Below are positions 34,712 through 43,741 of a stretch of DNA of 64,000 bases, piece after piece (within the stretch, counting starts at the first letter, position 1; each line of letters begins with the position of its first letter). The stretch comes from Natrinema hispanicum (GTDB lineage: Archaea > Halobacteriota > Halobacteria > Halobacteriales > Natrialbaceae). The stretch covers positions 124,001 to 188,000 of the forward strand of contig NZ_FOIC01000006.1 of the NCBI RefSeq assembly GCF_900111485.1, read 5' to 3'. The translations under genes and the position numbers were made by a program. Below the pieces are notes generated by a model, which ran no database searches, was not told where the DNA came from, and saw only the letters and a program-made list of their open reading frames with translations.

Positions 34712-34909
34712 TTAGAATTCGTGTTCGACGTCGTCCTCGTCTGCTTTCTGAATGATGATTTTACCGTCCCGGACCCGGACGAAGACCTCGTCGCCGATAT
34801 CCATGCCCGCGACTGCGAGTTCATCCTCGTGGAGATTGAGGTGGACGTTGTGGTAGTTACCGTCTTCGTCTTTCGCACCGCTTGGACTCAGCTTCTTTTT
34901 CCGTACCAT
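34712..34909 (-). CDS. Small AbrB/MazE-like swapped-hairpin protein
   Basis: A 65-residue protein. After a basic start (MVRKKKLSPSGAKDEDG) it has the short-strand pattern of the AbrB/MazE swapped-hairpin fold: VHLNLHEDELAVAGMDIGDEV, then FVRVRDGKIIIQKA. The end is acidic. This fold usually dimerises and binds DNA, as in transition-state regulators and antitoxins. No toxin gene neighbours it. A palindromic TATACTTAAGTG region upstream (34940-34951) could serve as promoter. Confidence 0.75.
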   Translation of the reverse strand: MVRKKKLSPSGAKDEDGNYHNVHLNLHEDELAVAGMDIGDEVFVRVRDGKIIIQKADEDDVEHEF

Positions 34910-35101
34910 CGCGGGATTCTATTCCGAACTTCGCCGTAGGATATACTTAAGTGTTTTCGACGCCCAGGCAAATGACGCCGATTGCGGATCCTGCAGACGA
35001 GTGGCGCTAGCGCTGTACTTAAAGATACCGACGCAGTCGGCTGGTTTCCGGGGATATCTTTATGTCGGGTCGTGTGCTCGTTTGACACGGAGGCGAAAAT
35101 C

Positions 35102-35410
35102 ATGGTACGCGAAGACGGTAAACGAAACTTTGCCCTGCGTGAATCGGGCGGTGACGAATCGAGTGTCTTTTCTGGCAATACACCCCGTCAGGCCGCGCTC
35201 AAGGCGGCCCGACGGCTCGAGCCCGGCCCGAGCGAAGAGGGGGCCGAGCGCGTCGAACTCAAACTGCGAGAGAAGGGAACGGACAAGGTACACATCTATG
35301 AGGGTTGGGCCTGGGAGGAGACGGCTCCAAGCGACAAGCCTGACTGGATGCCGGACGAGATCACGGAAGCAAACGTCTCGAAGAAAGGAATTGATCACTT
35401 AGACGAGTAG
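35102..35410 (+). CDS. Non-histone chromosomal protein MC1
   Basis: A 102-residue MC1-family protein that bends DNA as a monomer in haloarchaea and methanogens. Family landmarks include KRNFALRESGGDESSVFSGN, TPRQAALKAARRLEPG and KVHIYEGWAWEE. The ATG at 35102 was chosen because GGAGGCG (35089-35095) is a good ribosome binding site 6 nt upstream and a TATA-like ATCTTTATG lies about 40 nt before it. The protein is less basic than methanogen MC1, as expected in a halophile. High expression is likely. Confidence 0.94.
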   Translation: MVREDGKRNFALRESGGDESSVFSGNTPRQAALKAARRLEPGPSEEGAERVELKLREKGTDKVHIYEGWAWEETAPSDKPDWMPDEITEANVSKKGIDHLDE

Positions 35411-35589
35411 TCCGTCTGCTTTGTTGTTTTCTCTCGTGTGCCCGGCCGATAGCGATGCCGTCGTCCAGCGCGTGTGGCGCGTACCAGCCCTGACAGCCAA
35501 CCCGCGGTTGCCCGTGTCGATTGTAGGTATTGTCGATCGAACTGGAAGACCCGACGGTCTTTTGACCCATACTGCACTATCGGCCCGTA

Positions 35590-36405
35590 ATGGCTGCAGT
35601 TACGCTGGGTCCCGAAGGAACCTATTCACACCGGGCGACGAGTGCGATCGCCGACAACGGCGAGATCGACTTCCGCCAGTCGGTGACGGCGATCGTCGAC
35701 GCCGTCGCCGCCGGCGAGTACGACCGGGGCGTCATCCCCATCGAGAACAGTATCGAGGGCTCCGTGACGGAGAGTCTCGACGCGATCGCCGACTACGACG
35801 TCGCCGTCGTCCGTGAGATCGTCACCCCGATCCGTCACGCCCTGCTCGCACAGGGGCCGGAGTTCGACACCATCGCCAGCCACTCCCAGGCGCTGGCGCA
35901 GTGTCGGTCCTATCTCGAGCGCGAGTACCCCGACGCGACCCTCGAGGCCGTCGCGAGCACGGCACAGGGCGTCGAGTTCGCCCGCGAGGATCCGTCGGTC
36001 GCGGGCATCGGTCATCCGGCGAACGCCGACGGCGACGGTCTCGAGGTGTTGGCCGAGGACATTCAGGATCAGGACTCCAATGCGACGCGGTTTTTCGCGC
36101 TCGCGCCCGCCGACGAGCGCTCGACCGGCGGCGGCAAGACCTCGCTGGTCGTCTATCCGAACGCGAACTATCCCGGGCTGTTGCTCGAGTTGCTCGAACC
36201 CTTCGCGGATCGGGATATCAACCTGACCCGCGTCGAGTCACGGCCGAGCGGCCAGCGGTTGGGCGATTACGTCTTCCACATCGACTTCGAGGCCGGCCTC
36301 TACGAGTCGCGCACACAGGAGGCGATCGCAGACCTCGAGGACCTCGCCGAAAACGGCTGGGTCCGGCGACTCGGCTCGTACGACACCGAACACGTCGTCG
36401 AGTAA
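35590..36405 (+). CDS. pheA: Prephenate dehydratase
   Basis: A 271-residue prephenate dehydratase that makes phenylpyruvate for phenylalanine synthesis. The catalytic domain has GPEGTYSHRATSAI, IPIENSIEGSVTESLD and the catalytic SNATRFFALAP. The C-terminal ACT domain carries the regulatory ESRP motif, the usual site for feedback by phenylalanine. A TATA-like TCTTTTGAC about 28 nt upstream implies a leaderless mRNA. It lies 1.2 kb after pheT, on the same strand but in a separate unit. Confidence 0.95.
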   Translation: MAAVTLGPEGTYSHRATSAIADNGEIDFRQSVTAIVDAVAAGEYDRGVIPIENSIEGSVTESLDAIADYDVAVVREIVTPIRHALLAQGPEFDTIASHSQALAQCRSYLEREYPDATLEAVASTAQGVEFAREDPSVAGIGHPANADGDGLEVLAEDIQDQDSNATRFFALAPADERSTGGGKTSLVVYPNANYPGLLLELLEPFADRDINLTRVESRPSGQRLGDYVFHIDFEAGLYESRTQEAIADLEDLAENGWVRRLGSYDTEHVVE

Positions 36406-36438
36406 CGCTCGCAGACGGCTCGAGAGACCGAAAAAAGG

Positions 36439-36597
36439 TTATTCGCTGGTCGTGCTTTCCGTCGGGGTGATCCAGTCTCGGACGCGGTCGGCATAGGTTA
36501 TCACGCCCAGTCCCGCCACGAACGACAGGAAGGCTGGCACGAGGATCCACAGGAGGTCGGGATGCTCAGAACCGGTGTGTAGGACGGTATCGATCAT
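36439..36597 (-). CDS. Small single-pass membrane protein
   Basis: A 52-residue protein: MIDTVLHTGSEHPDLLWILV at the N terminus, one membrane helix (about residues 14-36), then a charged end (YADRVRDWITPTESTTSE). The ATG at 36597 was chosen over 36648. It is convergent with pheA and divergent from the peroxiredoxin gene. I do not recognise it, but similar tiny membrane proteins are common in haloarchaea. Confidence 0.6.
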   Translation of the reverse strand: MIDTVLHTGSEHPDLLWILVPAFLSFVAGLGVITYADRVRDWITPTESTTSE

Positions 36598-36738
36598 TGG
36601 CAATTCTAGGCGAGCAGCCGTGGATAATTCGACCGACGTGGGCAGCATTGACCGTTACCGAACGGGGCCGGTATCGTCTCGGACATTGCTGCGTTAGCCG
36701 ACCACAAACTGTTTTTCAGGTCCCGCGCTACCACTGGT

Positions 36739-37194
36739 ATGCCACTCGCTTCAGGTGACGACGCGCCGACCGTGACTGCACCGAATCAAGACGGTGAGGA
36801 CGTCACCCTCGCGTTCGCGGAGCCGACGGTCGTCTACTTCTATCCCAGAGACGATACACCCGGCTGTACTATCGAAGCCAACCAGTTCCAGCGCGAGCGC
36901 GAAACCTACCAGGACGCAGGTGTCGCCGTCTACGGCGTCTCGACCGACGGCGTCGACTCTCACCAGTCCTTTTGTGCGTCGGAAGGGCTCGAGTTCGATC
37001 TCCTCGCAGACCCTGACGCCGAAATCGCCGAGGCATTCGACGTCGAGGTTCAGAACAACAAAACCGCGCGGACGACGTTCCTGCTGGCCGATGGCGAGGT
37101 GAAAGCGGTCTACGAAGCCGTCGACCCCGACGGCCACGCGCGCGAGGTCTTGCTTGCTGCACTCGAGGACGGCCTCGTCACCCTCCCGGAGTGA
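36739..37194 (+). CDS. bcp: Peroxiredoxin (Bcp/PrxQ type)
   Basis: A 151-residue thiol peroxidase. The active-site PRDDTPGCTIEANQF contains the peroxidatic Cys43. The usual PrxQ resolving Cys five residues later is replaced by Asn, so resolution may use Cys79 (SFCASEG) or an external thiol. The remaining thioredoxin-fold motifs (VYGVSTDGVDSHQSF, then LLADPDAEIAEAFDV) are intact. It detoxifies peroxides in the cytoplasm. A TATA-like element near 36710 is about 28 nt upstream of ATG 36739. Hsp20 follows 62 nt later. Confidence 0.92.
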   Translation: MPLASGDDAPTVTAPNQDGEDVTLAFAEPTVVYFYPRDDTPGCTIEANQFQRERETYQDAGVAVYGVSTDGVDSHQSFCASEGLEFDLLADPDAEIAEAFDVEVQNNKTARTTFLLADGEVKAVYEAVDPDGHAREVLLAALEDGLVTLPE

Positions 37195-37256
37195 CACCGA
37201 GTTTTGTCGCCATATCGCGGGCAGAATTTATCTCGGTCGGTCTCCTACACGCAAGT

Positions 37257-37676
37257 ATGCGACGCAATCCGTTCACCGAGATCGAAGAGCTGCTCGACCG
37301 CCTGAGCCAACAGGTCGAAGAGGGAATGGCCGCTGGCGGCCTCCAGGTACCGGGTGCAGTCGCAGTCGACGTCGCCGACACGGACGGCGAATACGTCGTT
37401 ACGGCCGACCTTCCCGGCTACGAGTCCGATGATATCGACCTGACGCTCACAGATGGCACGCTGCGTCTCGAGGCCACCCGGCGCGATCACGCTGCGTTCG
37501 ATGACGACCGATATCTGCGGCGCGAACGGACCACGAAATCGGCGAGTCGGCGGATTCGTCTCCCCGAACCGGTCGACGAGGACGGGGTGGCTGCCGGCTT
37601 CGAGAACGGTGTTTTGACGGTTCGACTCCCGAAGGAGTCGAGCGACGAGGATACCAAGCAGATCGACATCGAGTGA
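37257..37676 (+). CDS. hsp20: Hsp20/alpha-crystallin small heat-shock protein
   Basis: A 139-residue chaperone. The alpha-crystallin domain runs from about residue 40 to 125 (VADTDGEYVVTADLPGYESD, then RSERTT-type RRERTTKSASRRIRLPE, then FENGVLTVRLPK). The C-terminal I-x-I type motif is replaced by KQIDIE. ATG 37257 was chosen because the open frame upstream overlaps the peroxiredoxin gene end. It holds unfolding proteins in soluble form. Confidence 0.93.
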   Translation: MRRNPFTEIEELLDRLSQQVEEGMAAGGLQVPGAVAVDVADTDGEYVVTADLPGYESDDIDLTLTDGTLRLEATRRDHAAFDDDRYLRRERTTKSASRRIRLPEPVDEDGVAAGFENGVLTVRLPKESSDEDTKQIDIE

Positions 37677-37861
37677 CTGCGCTACGACGACAAGCCGTGT
37701 CTTGTGTCGAATGTTCTGCGAACAGACCTGGCTGTTAGCCGACAGCAGCAGTAACGCGGTCGTTCGATCGCATCTGGACCGACCGACAATATCGGTGTTT
37801 GGCTGACTGTCGGGCAATGTATGGAAAGGTATAGGGAGGCCTCTTTCCCATATATAAGCAA

Positions 37862-40519
37862 ATGAGTGACGAGGGATACGACCACGCGACGGTCGAACGG
37901 CGCTGGCAGGAGGCGTGGGACGACGCAGACGTCTACCGGACGCCCGACGACGTCGACGATCCGACGTACGTCCTGGGGATGTACCCGTATCCGTCCGGCA
38001 AACTCCACATGGGACACGTCCGAAATTACACGATCACGGACGCGTACGCTCGCTACCGCCGGATGCAAGGCGACGACGTGCTTCATCCGATGGGCTGGGA
38101 CGCCTTCGGCCTCCCCGCGGAGAACGCGGCCAAGGAACGCGACACGAACCCGCGTGACTGGACGTTCGACTGCATCGAGACGATGACCAACCAGATGGAG
38201 TCGATGGGCTTTGGCTACGACTGGGAGCGCGAAATCACCACCTGTACGCCAGACTACTACCAGTGGAACCAGTGGCTCTTCGCTCGCTTCCACGAGGAAG
38301 GGCTGGTCGAACGCCGCGACGCCGAGGTCAACTGGTGTCCCGAGTGCGAGACCGTCCTGGCCGACGAACAGGTCGAGGGCGAGGCCGAACTCTGCTGGCG
38401 CTGTGACACCCCCGTCGAACAACGCGAACTCGAGCAGTGGTTCCTGAAGATCACCGAGTACGCCGACGAGTTGTTGGAAGCCATCGACGACCTCGAAGGC
38501 TGGCCAAACTCGGTGCGCCAGATGCAGCGCAACTGGATCGGTCGCCAGTACGGGACGGAACTGGACTTCGAGGCCGAGGGCCACGGTCCGGTCGAGGCCT
38601 TCACGACCCGTGTCGACACGATCCACGGCGCGACCTTCTTCGCGCTCGCGCCCGACCATCCGATCAGCGAGGACCTGGCCGAGGCAGACGACGACGTTCG
38701 ACACTTCATCGAGCACGAAGCCGACCCCGAGGGCGACGAGCCAAACGGCGTCGAGACGGGCCTGACGGCGACGAATCCCGTCACCGGTGACGAGATTCCC
38801 GTCTACGTCGCCGACTTCGTCCTCTCGGACGTCGGGACGGGCGCGCTGATGGCTGTTCCAGGCCACGACGAGCGCGACCACGCCTTCGCCGAGAAGATGG
38901 GGATCGAGATCAAGCCGGTGATCGCTCCCGAGCCCGACGACTGGGACGGCGAGACGGTTCCCGACGCACCAGATGTCAGCGAGGACGCGTTCACCGATGA
39001 CGGTGTCCTGATCAACTCCGGCGAGTACAGCGGCCTCGACAGCGAGACGGCCCGCGAGCGCCTGACCGAAGACATCGACAGCGCCGAGAAGGCCACCCAG
39101 TACCAGCTGCGCGACTGGGGCATCTCCCGTCAGCGTTACTGGGGCACGCCGATTCCGGTCATCCACTGTGACGACTGTGGCCCGGTCATGGTCCCCGAGG
39201 AGGACCTCCCGGTCGAACTGCCGGAGTTCATTAATACCACTGGCAACCCACTCGATGCTGCAGACGAGTGGAAGGAGACCACGTGTCCGGACTGTGGTGG
39301 CGACGCGACCCGCGAGACGGACACGATGGACACCTTCGTCGACTCCTCGTGGTACTTCCTGCGATACGTCTCGCCGGACCTCGAGGATGCGCCGTTCGAC
39401 TTAGAGCGCGCGAACGACTGGATGCCCGTCGACCAGTACGTCGGCGGCATCGAACACGCCGTGATGCACCTGCTCTATTCGCGCTTCTTCACGAAGGTGC
39501 TCGCAGACCACGAAGGCTTAGAGCACCGCGAGCCCTTCACGAATTTGTTGGCACAGGGAATGGTCCAGCTCGAGGGCGAGAAGATGTCCAAGTCGAAGGG
39601 TAACGTCGTCTCGCCCCAGCGGATCGTCGAGGACTACGGCGCTGACACGGCGCGGCTGTTCATGATGCAGGCCGCCCAACCCGAGCGTGACTTCGACTGG
39701 AGCGAAGAAGGCGTCCGGTCGACCTATGCCTTCCTCACCCGGCTACAGGGGATGGTCGAGGACTACGTCGCGGATCAGCCCGACGGCGACGACGATGCGA
39801 TCGCCAGCTACGTCGATGCCGAGATCGACGCGACGATCGCCATCGCCAGCGGCGAGTACGACGACCTGACGTTCAACAAGGCGCTGCGCGAAACCCAGGA
39901 TCTGGTGCGGACGCTGCGCCAGTACGCCGACTACACCGAGCCCCACGCCGAAACCTACGAGCGCGGGCTATCGGCCGTCGTCCGACTGCTCGCGCCGGTT
40001 GCGCCCCACCTCGCTGAAGCGCTCTACGACGAACTCGGCGGTGACGGCTTCGTCGCCGAGGCCGACTGGCCGTCCGCGAAGATCGACCGCGATCGCGTCG
40101 CCAAGCGCCGTCAGCTGGTCGAAAACACCCGCGAGGACATCCGCGACATCGTGGAGGTCGCGGGTATCGAAGATCCCCAAGCTATCGACGTCGTCATCGC
40201 CCCTGACTGGAAGTACGACGCCTTAGAGATCGCCATCGAGAGTGACGCTGACAACCTGATCGGAGAACTCATGCAGCAGTCACACATCCGCGAGCAGGGC
40301 GACGCCGCTGCCGACTACGGCCAAGACCTCCAGGCCGAACGCGAGGCGCTGACGATGACCCTCGAGCCCGACGCAGAGTATGAGGCACTCGAGGCGGCCG
40401 CGTGGCTGATCGAACGCGAGTTCGAGGCCCCGGTCGACGTCGTCCGTGCTGACGAGGCAGCTGACAGCGTCCTCAAAAACGCCGAGCCTGGCCGGCCGGC
40501 GATCGAAATCGAGGACTGA
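37862..40519 (+). CDS. leuS: Leucine--tRNA ligase (bacterial-type)
   Basis: An 885-residue LeuRS. The HIGH motif is PYPSGKLHMGHVRNYTITDA and the KMSKS motif is GEKMSKSKGN. The N-terminal pattern RMQGDDVLHPMGWDAFGLPA is that of bacterial LeuRS, and the length matches it, whereas typical archaeal LeuRS is about 80 residues longer and reads differently here. The editing domain carries TTRVDTIHGATFFALAP. A TATATAAG element is only about 8 nt before the ATG, too close for a leaderless start, so promoter placement is uncertain. The stop codon begins an 86-bp palindromic element. Confidence 0.95.
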   Translation: MSDEGYDHATVERRWQEAWDDADVYRTPDDVDDPTYVLGMYPYPSGKLHMGHVRNYTITDAYARYRRMQGDDVLHPMGWDAFGLPAENAAKERDTNPRDWTFDCIETMTNQMESMGFGYDWEREITTCTPDYYQWNQWLFARFHEEGLVERRDAEVNWCPECETVLADEQVEGEAELCWRCDTPVEQRELEQWFLKITEYADELLEAIDDLEGWPNSVRQMQRNWIGRQYGTELDFEAEGHGPVEAFTTRVDTIHGATFFALAPDHPISEDLAEADDDVRHFIEHEADPEGDEPNGVETGLTATNPVTGDEIPVYVADFVLSDVGTGALMAVPGHDERDHAFAEKMGIEIKPVIAPEPDDWDGETVPDAPDVSEDAFTDDGVLINSGEYSGLDSETARERLTEDIDSAEKATQYQLRDWGISRQRYWGTPIPVIHCDDCGPVMVPEEDLPVELPEFINTTGNPLDAADEWKETTCPDCGGDATRETDTMDTFVDSSWYFLRYVSPDLEDAPFDLERANDWMPVDQYVGGIEHAVMHLLYSRFFTKVLADHEGLEHREPFTNLLAQGMVQLEGEKMSKSKGNVVSPQRIVEDYGADTARLFMMQAAQPERDFDWSEEGVRSTYAFLTRLQGMVEDYVADQPDGDDDAIASYVDAEIDATIAIASGEYDDLTFNKALRETQDLVRTLRQYADYTEPHAETYERGLSAVVRLLAPVAPHLAEALYDELGGDGFVAEADWPSAKIDRDRVAKRRQLVENTREDIRDIVEVAGIEDPQAIDVVIAPDWKYDALEIAIESDADNLIGELMQQSHIREQGDAAADYGQDLQAEREALTMTLEPDAEYEALEAAAWLIEREFEAPVDVVRADEAADSVLKNAEPGRPAIEIED

Positions 40520-40602
40520 GACGGGGCTGCTGTCCCGAGTGACTGGCACGACCGTGGACAGCTCGCGGTCGCGCTGCCATTGACGTACAGCAGTCTGTTT
40601 GA
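40517..40602. repeat. 86-bp imperfect palindromic element, copy B
   Basis: It starts on the leuS stop codon (TGAGACGGGGCTGCTGTCCC) and ends GTACAGCAGTCTGTTTGA; the ends are imperfect inverted repeats. It has the same 86-bp length as copies A and C, with more mismatches. Confidence 0.65.
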
Positions 40603-40714
40603 CCGGCCACACCGACGGCGGCGATACCTGAACCACCATCAGACCTGACAACAGACTATCTATTTTATACGCTGGCCTGCTGTAGAGGCGTGACAGCACC
40701 GGTTGGTTCTGAGG

Positions 40715-41476
40715 ATGACCGAACAACGCACAGCGCCATTTCGATGGCCGTTCCCAGGCAGGTCGTCACTGAACGCACCACACGGTATCACGATGACCCT
40801 TCGCAATGGGTTGTTCGCCCACTGGCCGGTCGACCCGGACGAACTTCGCCCGCACGTTCCCAGCCAGTTGGCACTCGAGACGTGGGATGGCCGCGCCTGG
40901 GTGAGCGTGCTCCCGTTCGTCCTCACGAACGTCGGCCTCCGCGGAACGCCGTCGATCGCACGGCTCGCTTTTGGTGACCTCACCGTCCGGACCTACGTCC
41001 GATATCGGGGCACTCCCGGCCTGTTTTTCTTCAGCATCGACATCGGGCGATCGCTGATCGCGACGACTGTCGGCCGAACGATCGGGTTGCCAGTCTCCAG
41101 TGCAACCATGCGGGTCGGTGCGACCGACCAAAACCGCGTGGCCTTTCGGAGCCGGCGACGGAAGACAGCGAGTGAGACACCCGCCCGCTTCGCCGCGACC
41201 TACCGCCCGACCGGAGCGGTCTCCCCTGCTCCGCCGGACACGCTCGAGTACTGGCTCACTGCTCGCCGACGGTTCTACGCGCCGACCGCACGCGGCATCG
41301 TGACCGGCGACATCGCACACGATCCGTGGCCGCTCCAGCCTGCCACGGTGACGATCTACGAAAACACGATGCTCGAGGCCGATGGCCTGCCGTCACCGAC
41401 TGGCGAGCCGGTCGTCCACTACGTTGATGATGTATCGATGACTGGGTCAATTCCGTGGCTGCTACGCGGTCGCTGA
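40715..41476 (+). CDS. DUF2071 (YqjF-like) family protein
   Basis: A 253-residue DUF2071 protein. Landmarks are NGLFAHWPVDPDELRPHVPS, WVSVLPFVLTNVGLRGTPS, and a C-terminal half with PTGAVSPAPPDTLEYWLTAR. The family has an acetoacetate-decarboxylase-like beta-cone fold of unknown function. ATG 40715 was chosen over TTG 40703; ATG 40793 is also possible. It is convergent with the gene at 41488. Confidence 0.83.
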   Translation: MTEQRTAPFRWPFPGRSSLNAPHGITMTLRNGLFAHWPVDPDELRPHVPSQLALETWDGRAWVSVLPFVLTNVGLRGTPSIARLAFGDLTVRTYVRYRGTPGLFFFSIDIGRSLIATTVGRTIGLPVSSATMRVGATDQNRVAFRSRRRKTASETPARFAATYRPTGAVSPAPPDTLEYWLTARRRFYAPTARGIVTGDIAHDPWPLQPATVTIYENTMLEADGLPSPTGEPVVHYVDDVSMTGSIPWLLRGR

Positions 41477-41487
41477 CGGCCCGCTTC

Positions 41488-42480
41488 TTACCCGTCGACA
41501 CCGACCAGATCGAGCCCGTAGCCCGCCCCGTCGGCCGACGCCTGCTTGTAGACCACGTGTGCGGCCGCTACGTCCTGGATCGCGAGTCCGGTCGAGTCGA
41601 AGACCGTGATGCCAGTCTCGTCGCTCCGTCCGTCTTTCGCCCCGACGACGAGTTCGCCGATCTCGCCGTAGATATCTGCGTCCGTCAGCACCCCCTCGCC
41701 GTAGGGGACGTTGATCTCACCCGAATGCGTACACTGCTCGTGGTCGTCGATGACGATCCGAGCCGCCTCGAGCACCGCGTCGGCCAGTTCGTGTTTCCCC
41801 TCGGCGTCGGCACCGATGGCGTTGATGTGGGTGTGTTCGCCGACGTCCTCGAGATCCACGATCGGATCCTCGACCGGCGTCACCGTCGAGAGCACGTCAC
41901 AGCTCCCGGCGTCCGCAATCGAGCCACCGCGGACATCGAACTGATCCTCGTAGGTCTCGACGAACTGTTCGACGCGCTCTTCGTCGGGGTCCGAGACGAC
42001 GACCTCCTCGATCGGGCGAACCTCGCTGATCGCCTCGAGTTGCATATAGGACTGGACGCCGGCCCCGACGAGCCCGAGACTCGAGGCGTTCTCGACGGCG
42101 AGATAGTCGGTCGCGACGGCCGCCGCCGCACCGGTGCGTTTCATGGTGAGTGTCGTCCCGTCCATGATCGCAAGCGGGAAGGCGGTCTCGGGGTCGGAGT
42201 AGATCATCGTTCCCAGGACCGTCGGCAGGTCGTGGTCCTCGGGATTGTCGGGGTGGACGTTGACCCACTTGAGTCCCGCGGCGTCCCACTCGCCGGTATC
42301 GAGATAGGCGGGCATCGACCGGAAGTCGCCGTTGTACTGTGGGAGGTCGATGTAGGACTTGACGGGCATCTGCGTGTCGCCGCGCTCGAAGGCCCCGAAG
42401 GCACCCTCGACGGCGTCGATGACGTCGGCGAGGCGTGCGTACTCGTCGACATCGTCACTGTCCAGAACCAGCGTGTTCAT
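41488..42480 (-). CDS. Ornithine cyclodeaminase / alanine dehydrogenase-like enzyme
   Basis: A 330-residue OCD/mu-crystallin family dehydrogenase. The NAD(P)-binding motif is LGLVGAGVQSYMQLEAISE, and conserved substrate residues lie in VKSYIDLPQYNGDFRSMPAY and LTMKRTGAAAAVATDYLA. Members act as ornithine cyclodeaminase, archaeal alanine dehydrogenase or similar imine reductases. The archaeal Ala dehydrogenase branch is a reasonable guess, but the substrate cannot be fixed from sequence. It stands alone with a short AT-rich upstream region at 42490-42515. Confidence 0.88.
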   Translation of the reverse strand: MNTLVLDSDDVDEYARLADVIDAVEGAFGAFERGDTQMPVKSYIDLPQYNGDFRSMPAYLDTGEWDAAGLKWVNVHPDNPEDHDLPTVLGTMIYSDPETAFPLAIMDGTTLTMKRTGAAAAVATDYLAVENASSLGLVGAGVQSYMQLEAISEVRPIEEVVVSDPDEERVEQFVETYEDQFDVRGGSIADAGSCDVLSTVTPVEDPIVDLEDVGEHTHINAIGADAEGKHELADAVLEAARIVIDDHEQCTHSGEINVPYGEGVLTDADIYGEIGELVVGAKDGRSDETGITVFDSTGLAIQDVAAAHVVYKQASADGAGYGLDLVGVDG

Positions 42481-42551
42481 ACTGGTGACTATTGGTGGTG
42501 ACTACTTATATTTCGTCAGTAGCTACCGACAGCACGCACCACTGCGTGTTG

Positions 42552-43325
42552 TCAGCCCGTCGCGTGGAGCAACACGACGCCGGTTCGATACGACGCGAGC
42601 CGGTCGCCGTCGCCCTCGTACTGAAACTCGAATGCCTCCGCGAGATCGGCCGGCGCGTCCGACAACAACGACCGAATCCGCTGGCGGTCTCCCTCGGGGA
42701 CAGCCATGCGGTCGAGCCAGGCGTCGACCTCGAGTTCTCGGCTCGTCTCGTGGACTGTTTCGACCGTCAGGTCTGTCGCTGCGAGCCAGTCGAGCCACTG
42801 CGCTCGAGAGTAGGTCTCGACGTGTCCCGAATCGCGGAGTCGCTCGATTCGGTTGATGTCGGCCGCCAGCTCGGGATCGTCCGGAACGCAGAGATCCTCG
42901 AACGCGAACACACCACCCGGTTCGAGGACGCGCTCGACTTCGGCAAGGAACGCCTCGGGATCGGGAAAGTGGTGGGCTGCGAACCGACAGGTGACCGCGT
43001 CGAAGCGATCCGCGGGAAACGGGAGCCGTTCGGCATCGACTGCCACACCCTCGAGCCCCCGGTACTCCGTGGTCGCCGTCTGGACCATTGCGGGGGAGAG
43101 ATCCGACGCGACGACTCTCGAGACGCCAGCATCTGCGAGCGACCCGGCTACGTGACCCGCACCAGTCGCCACGTCCAGCGCACACGTCGCGTCGCGACAC
43201 CAGTCGATGAGTTGCTCGAGGTCCGCGCCGTGCTTGAGGATGTTCCCGTCCAGATAGCCGTCCGTTGCGTCGCTGAAAGACGCCGCGACGTCGCGTTTTC
43301 TGCCGGTGTTGTTCGTCACTGCCAC
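42552..43325 (-). CDS. Class I SAM-dependent methyltransferase
   Basis: A 257-residue methyltransferase of the UbiE/type-11 group. SAM-binding motif I is ALDVATGAGHVAGSLADAG, motif II lies in VVASDLSPAMVQTA, and motif III is FDAVTCRFAAHHFPDPEAFL. The start is GTG 43325 or GTG 43319. The substrate is unknown; no operon partner is evident. Confidence 0.87.
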   Translation of the reverse strand: MAVTNNTGRKRDVAASFSDATDGYLDGNILKHGADLEQLIDWCRDATCALDVATGAGHVAGSLADAGVSRVVASDLSPAMVQTATTEYRGLEGVAVDAERLPFPADRFDAVTCRFAAHHFPDPEAFLAEVERVLEPGGVFAFEDLCVPDDPELAADINRIERLRDSGHVETYSRAQWLDWLAATDLTVETVHETSRELEVDAWLDRMAVPEGDRQRIRSLLSDAPADLAEAFEFQYEGDGDRLASYRTGVVLLHATG

Positions 43326-43690
43326 TACTTATAGTGAAAACTACATGGTTGTTTCGCGTGATGTGTTGACGAACGATTGGCTGCTCGAGGTTCTGAGGAA
43401 GTGGACGGGAGAATTGAATACAAGAATGACGACGAACCGGCAACGAAAGATGGGCCGACTCGAAGTGGGAGGTGCAGTGATGCAAGCGGTACTAGCTCCC
43501 GTTGCGAGCGACGGGGCTCAAGTCTACTATCGGCGAGCGAGCGGTTCGAAGAACCCGAGCGACGCCGTTCACCGAGCGAAGCGCGGTTCGGAGCCCAAAG
43601 GGCGAGAACCGCGGAAGCGAACGGGCGAAGCCCGTGAGCGCTCCGCGCTCGGGCCGACGAGCGACCAACGGGAGCGAGGAGGCTTTTATA
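43326..43690. other. Repeat-rich intergenic sequence downstream of thermosome
   Basis: No convincing gene is seen. From about 43500 the sequence is full of GAGCGA/CGAAGC words with local inverted repeats (for example GGTTCGAAGAACC), as in the stretch at 34484-34661. It ends GGGAGCGAGGAGGCTTTTAT immediately before the hairpin element. The + strand open frame here has no gene-like features. Confidence 0.5.
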
Positions 43691-43739
43691 CTAAATTTTG
43701 CCGAGGGCCGCCGAAGGCGGACCGTAGAGCAAAATTTAG
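43691..43739. repeat. TTTTGC...GCAAAA hairpin element, copy 2
   Basis: Perfect 11-bp arms CTAAATTTTGC (43691-43701) and GCAAAATTTAG (43729-43739) enclose GGCCGCC/GGCGGACC around GAA. It ends 2 nt past the thermosome stop. The core CCGAGGGxxGCCGAAGGCxGxCC is shared with copy 1. Confidence 0.75.
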
Positions 43740-43741
43740 TT

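Noticed and set aside
35411-35589. Possible tRNA or small gene before pheA
   Set aside because: Some GC-rich stem-like sequence is present on the minus strand, but there is no T-loop consensus, no acceptor pairing and no gene-like protein in any frame.
37711-37806. 31-codon ORF (M-F-C-E-Q-T-W-L-L-A...) upstream of leuS as a Leu leader peptide
   Set aside because: Only two adjacent Leu codons early on, no promoter at the right distance and no hairpin around the codons. It does not reach the evidence seen for the Trp and Phe leaders.
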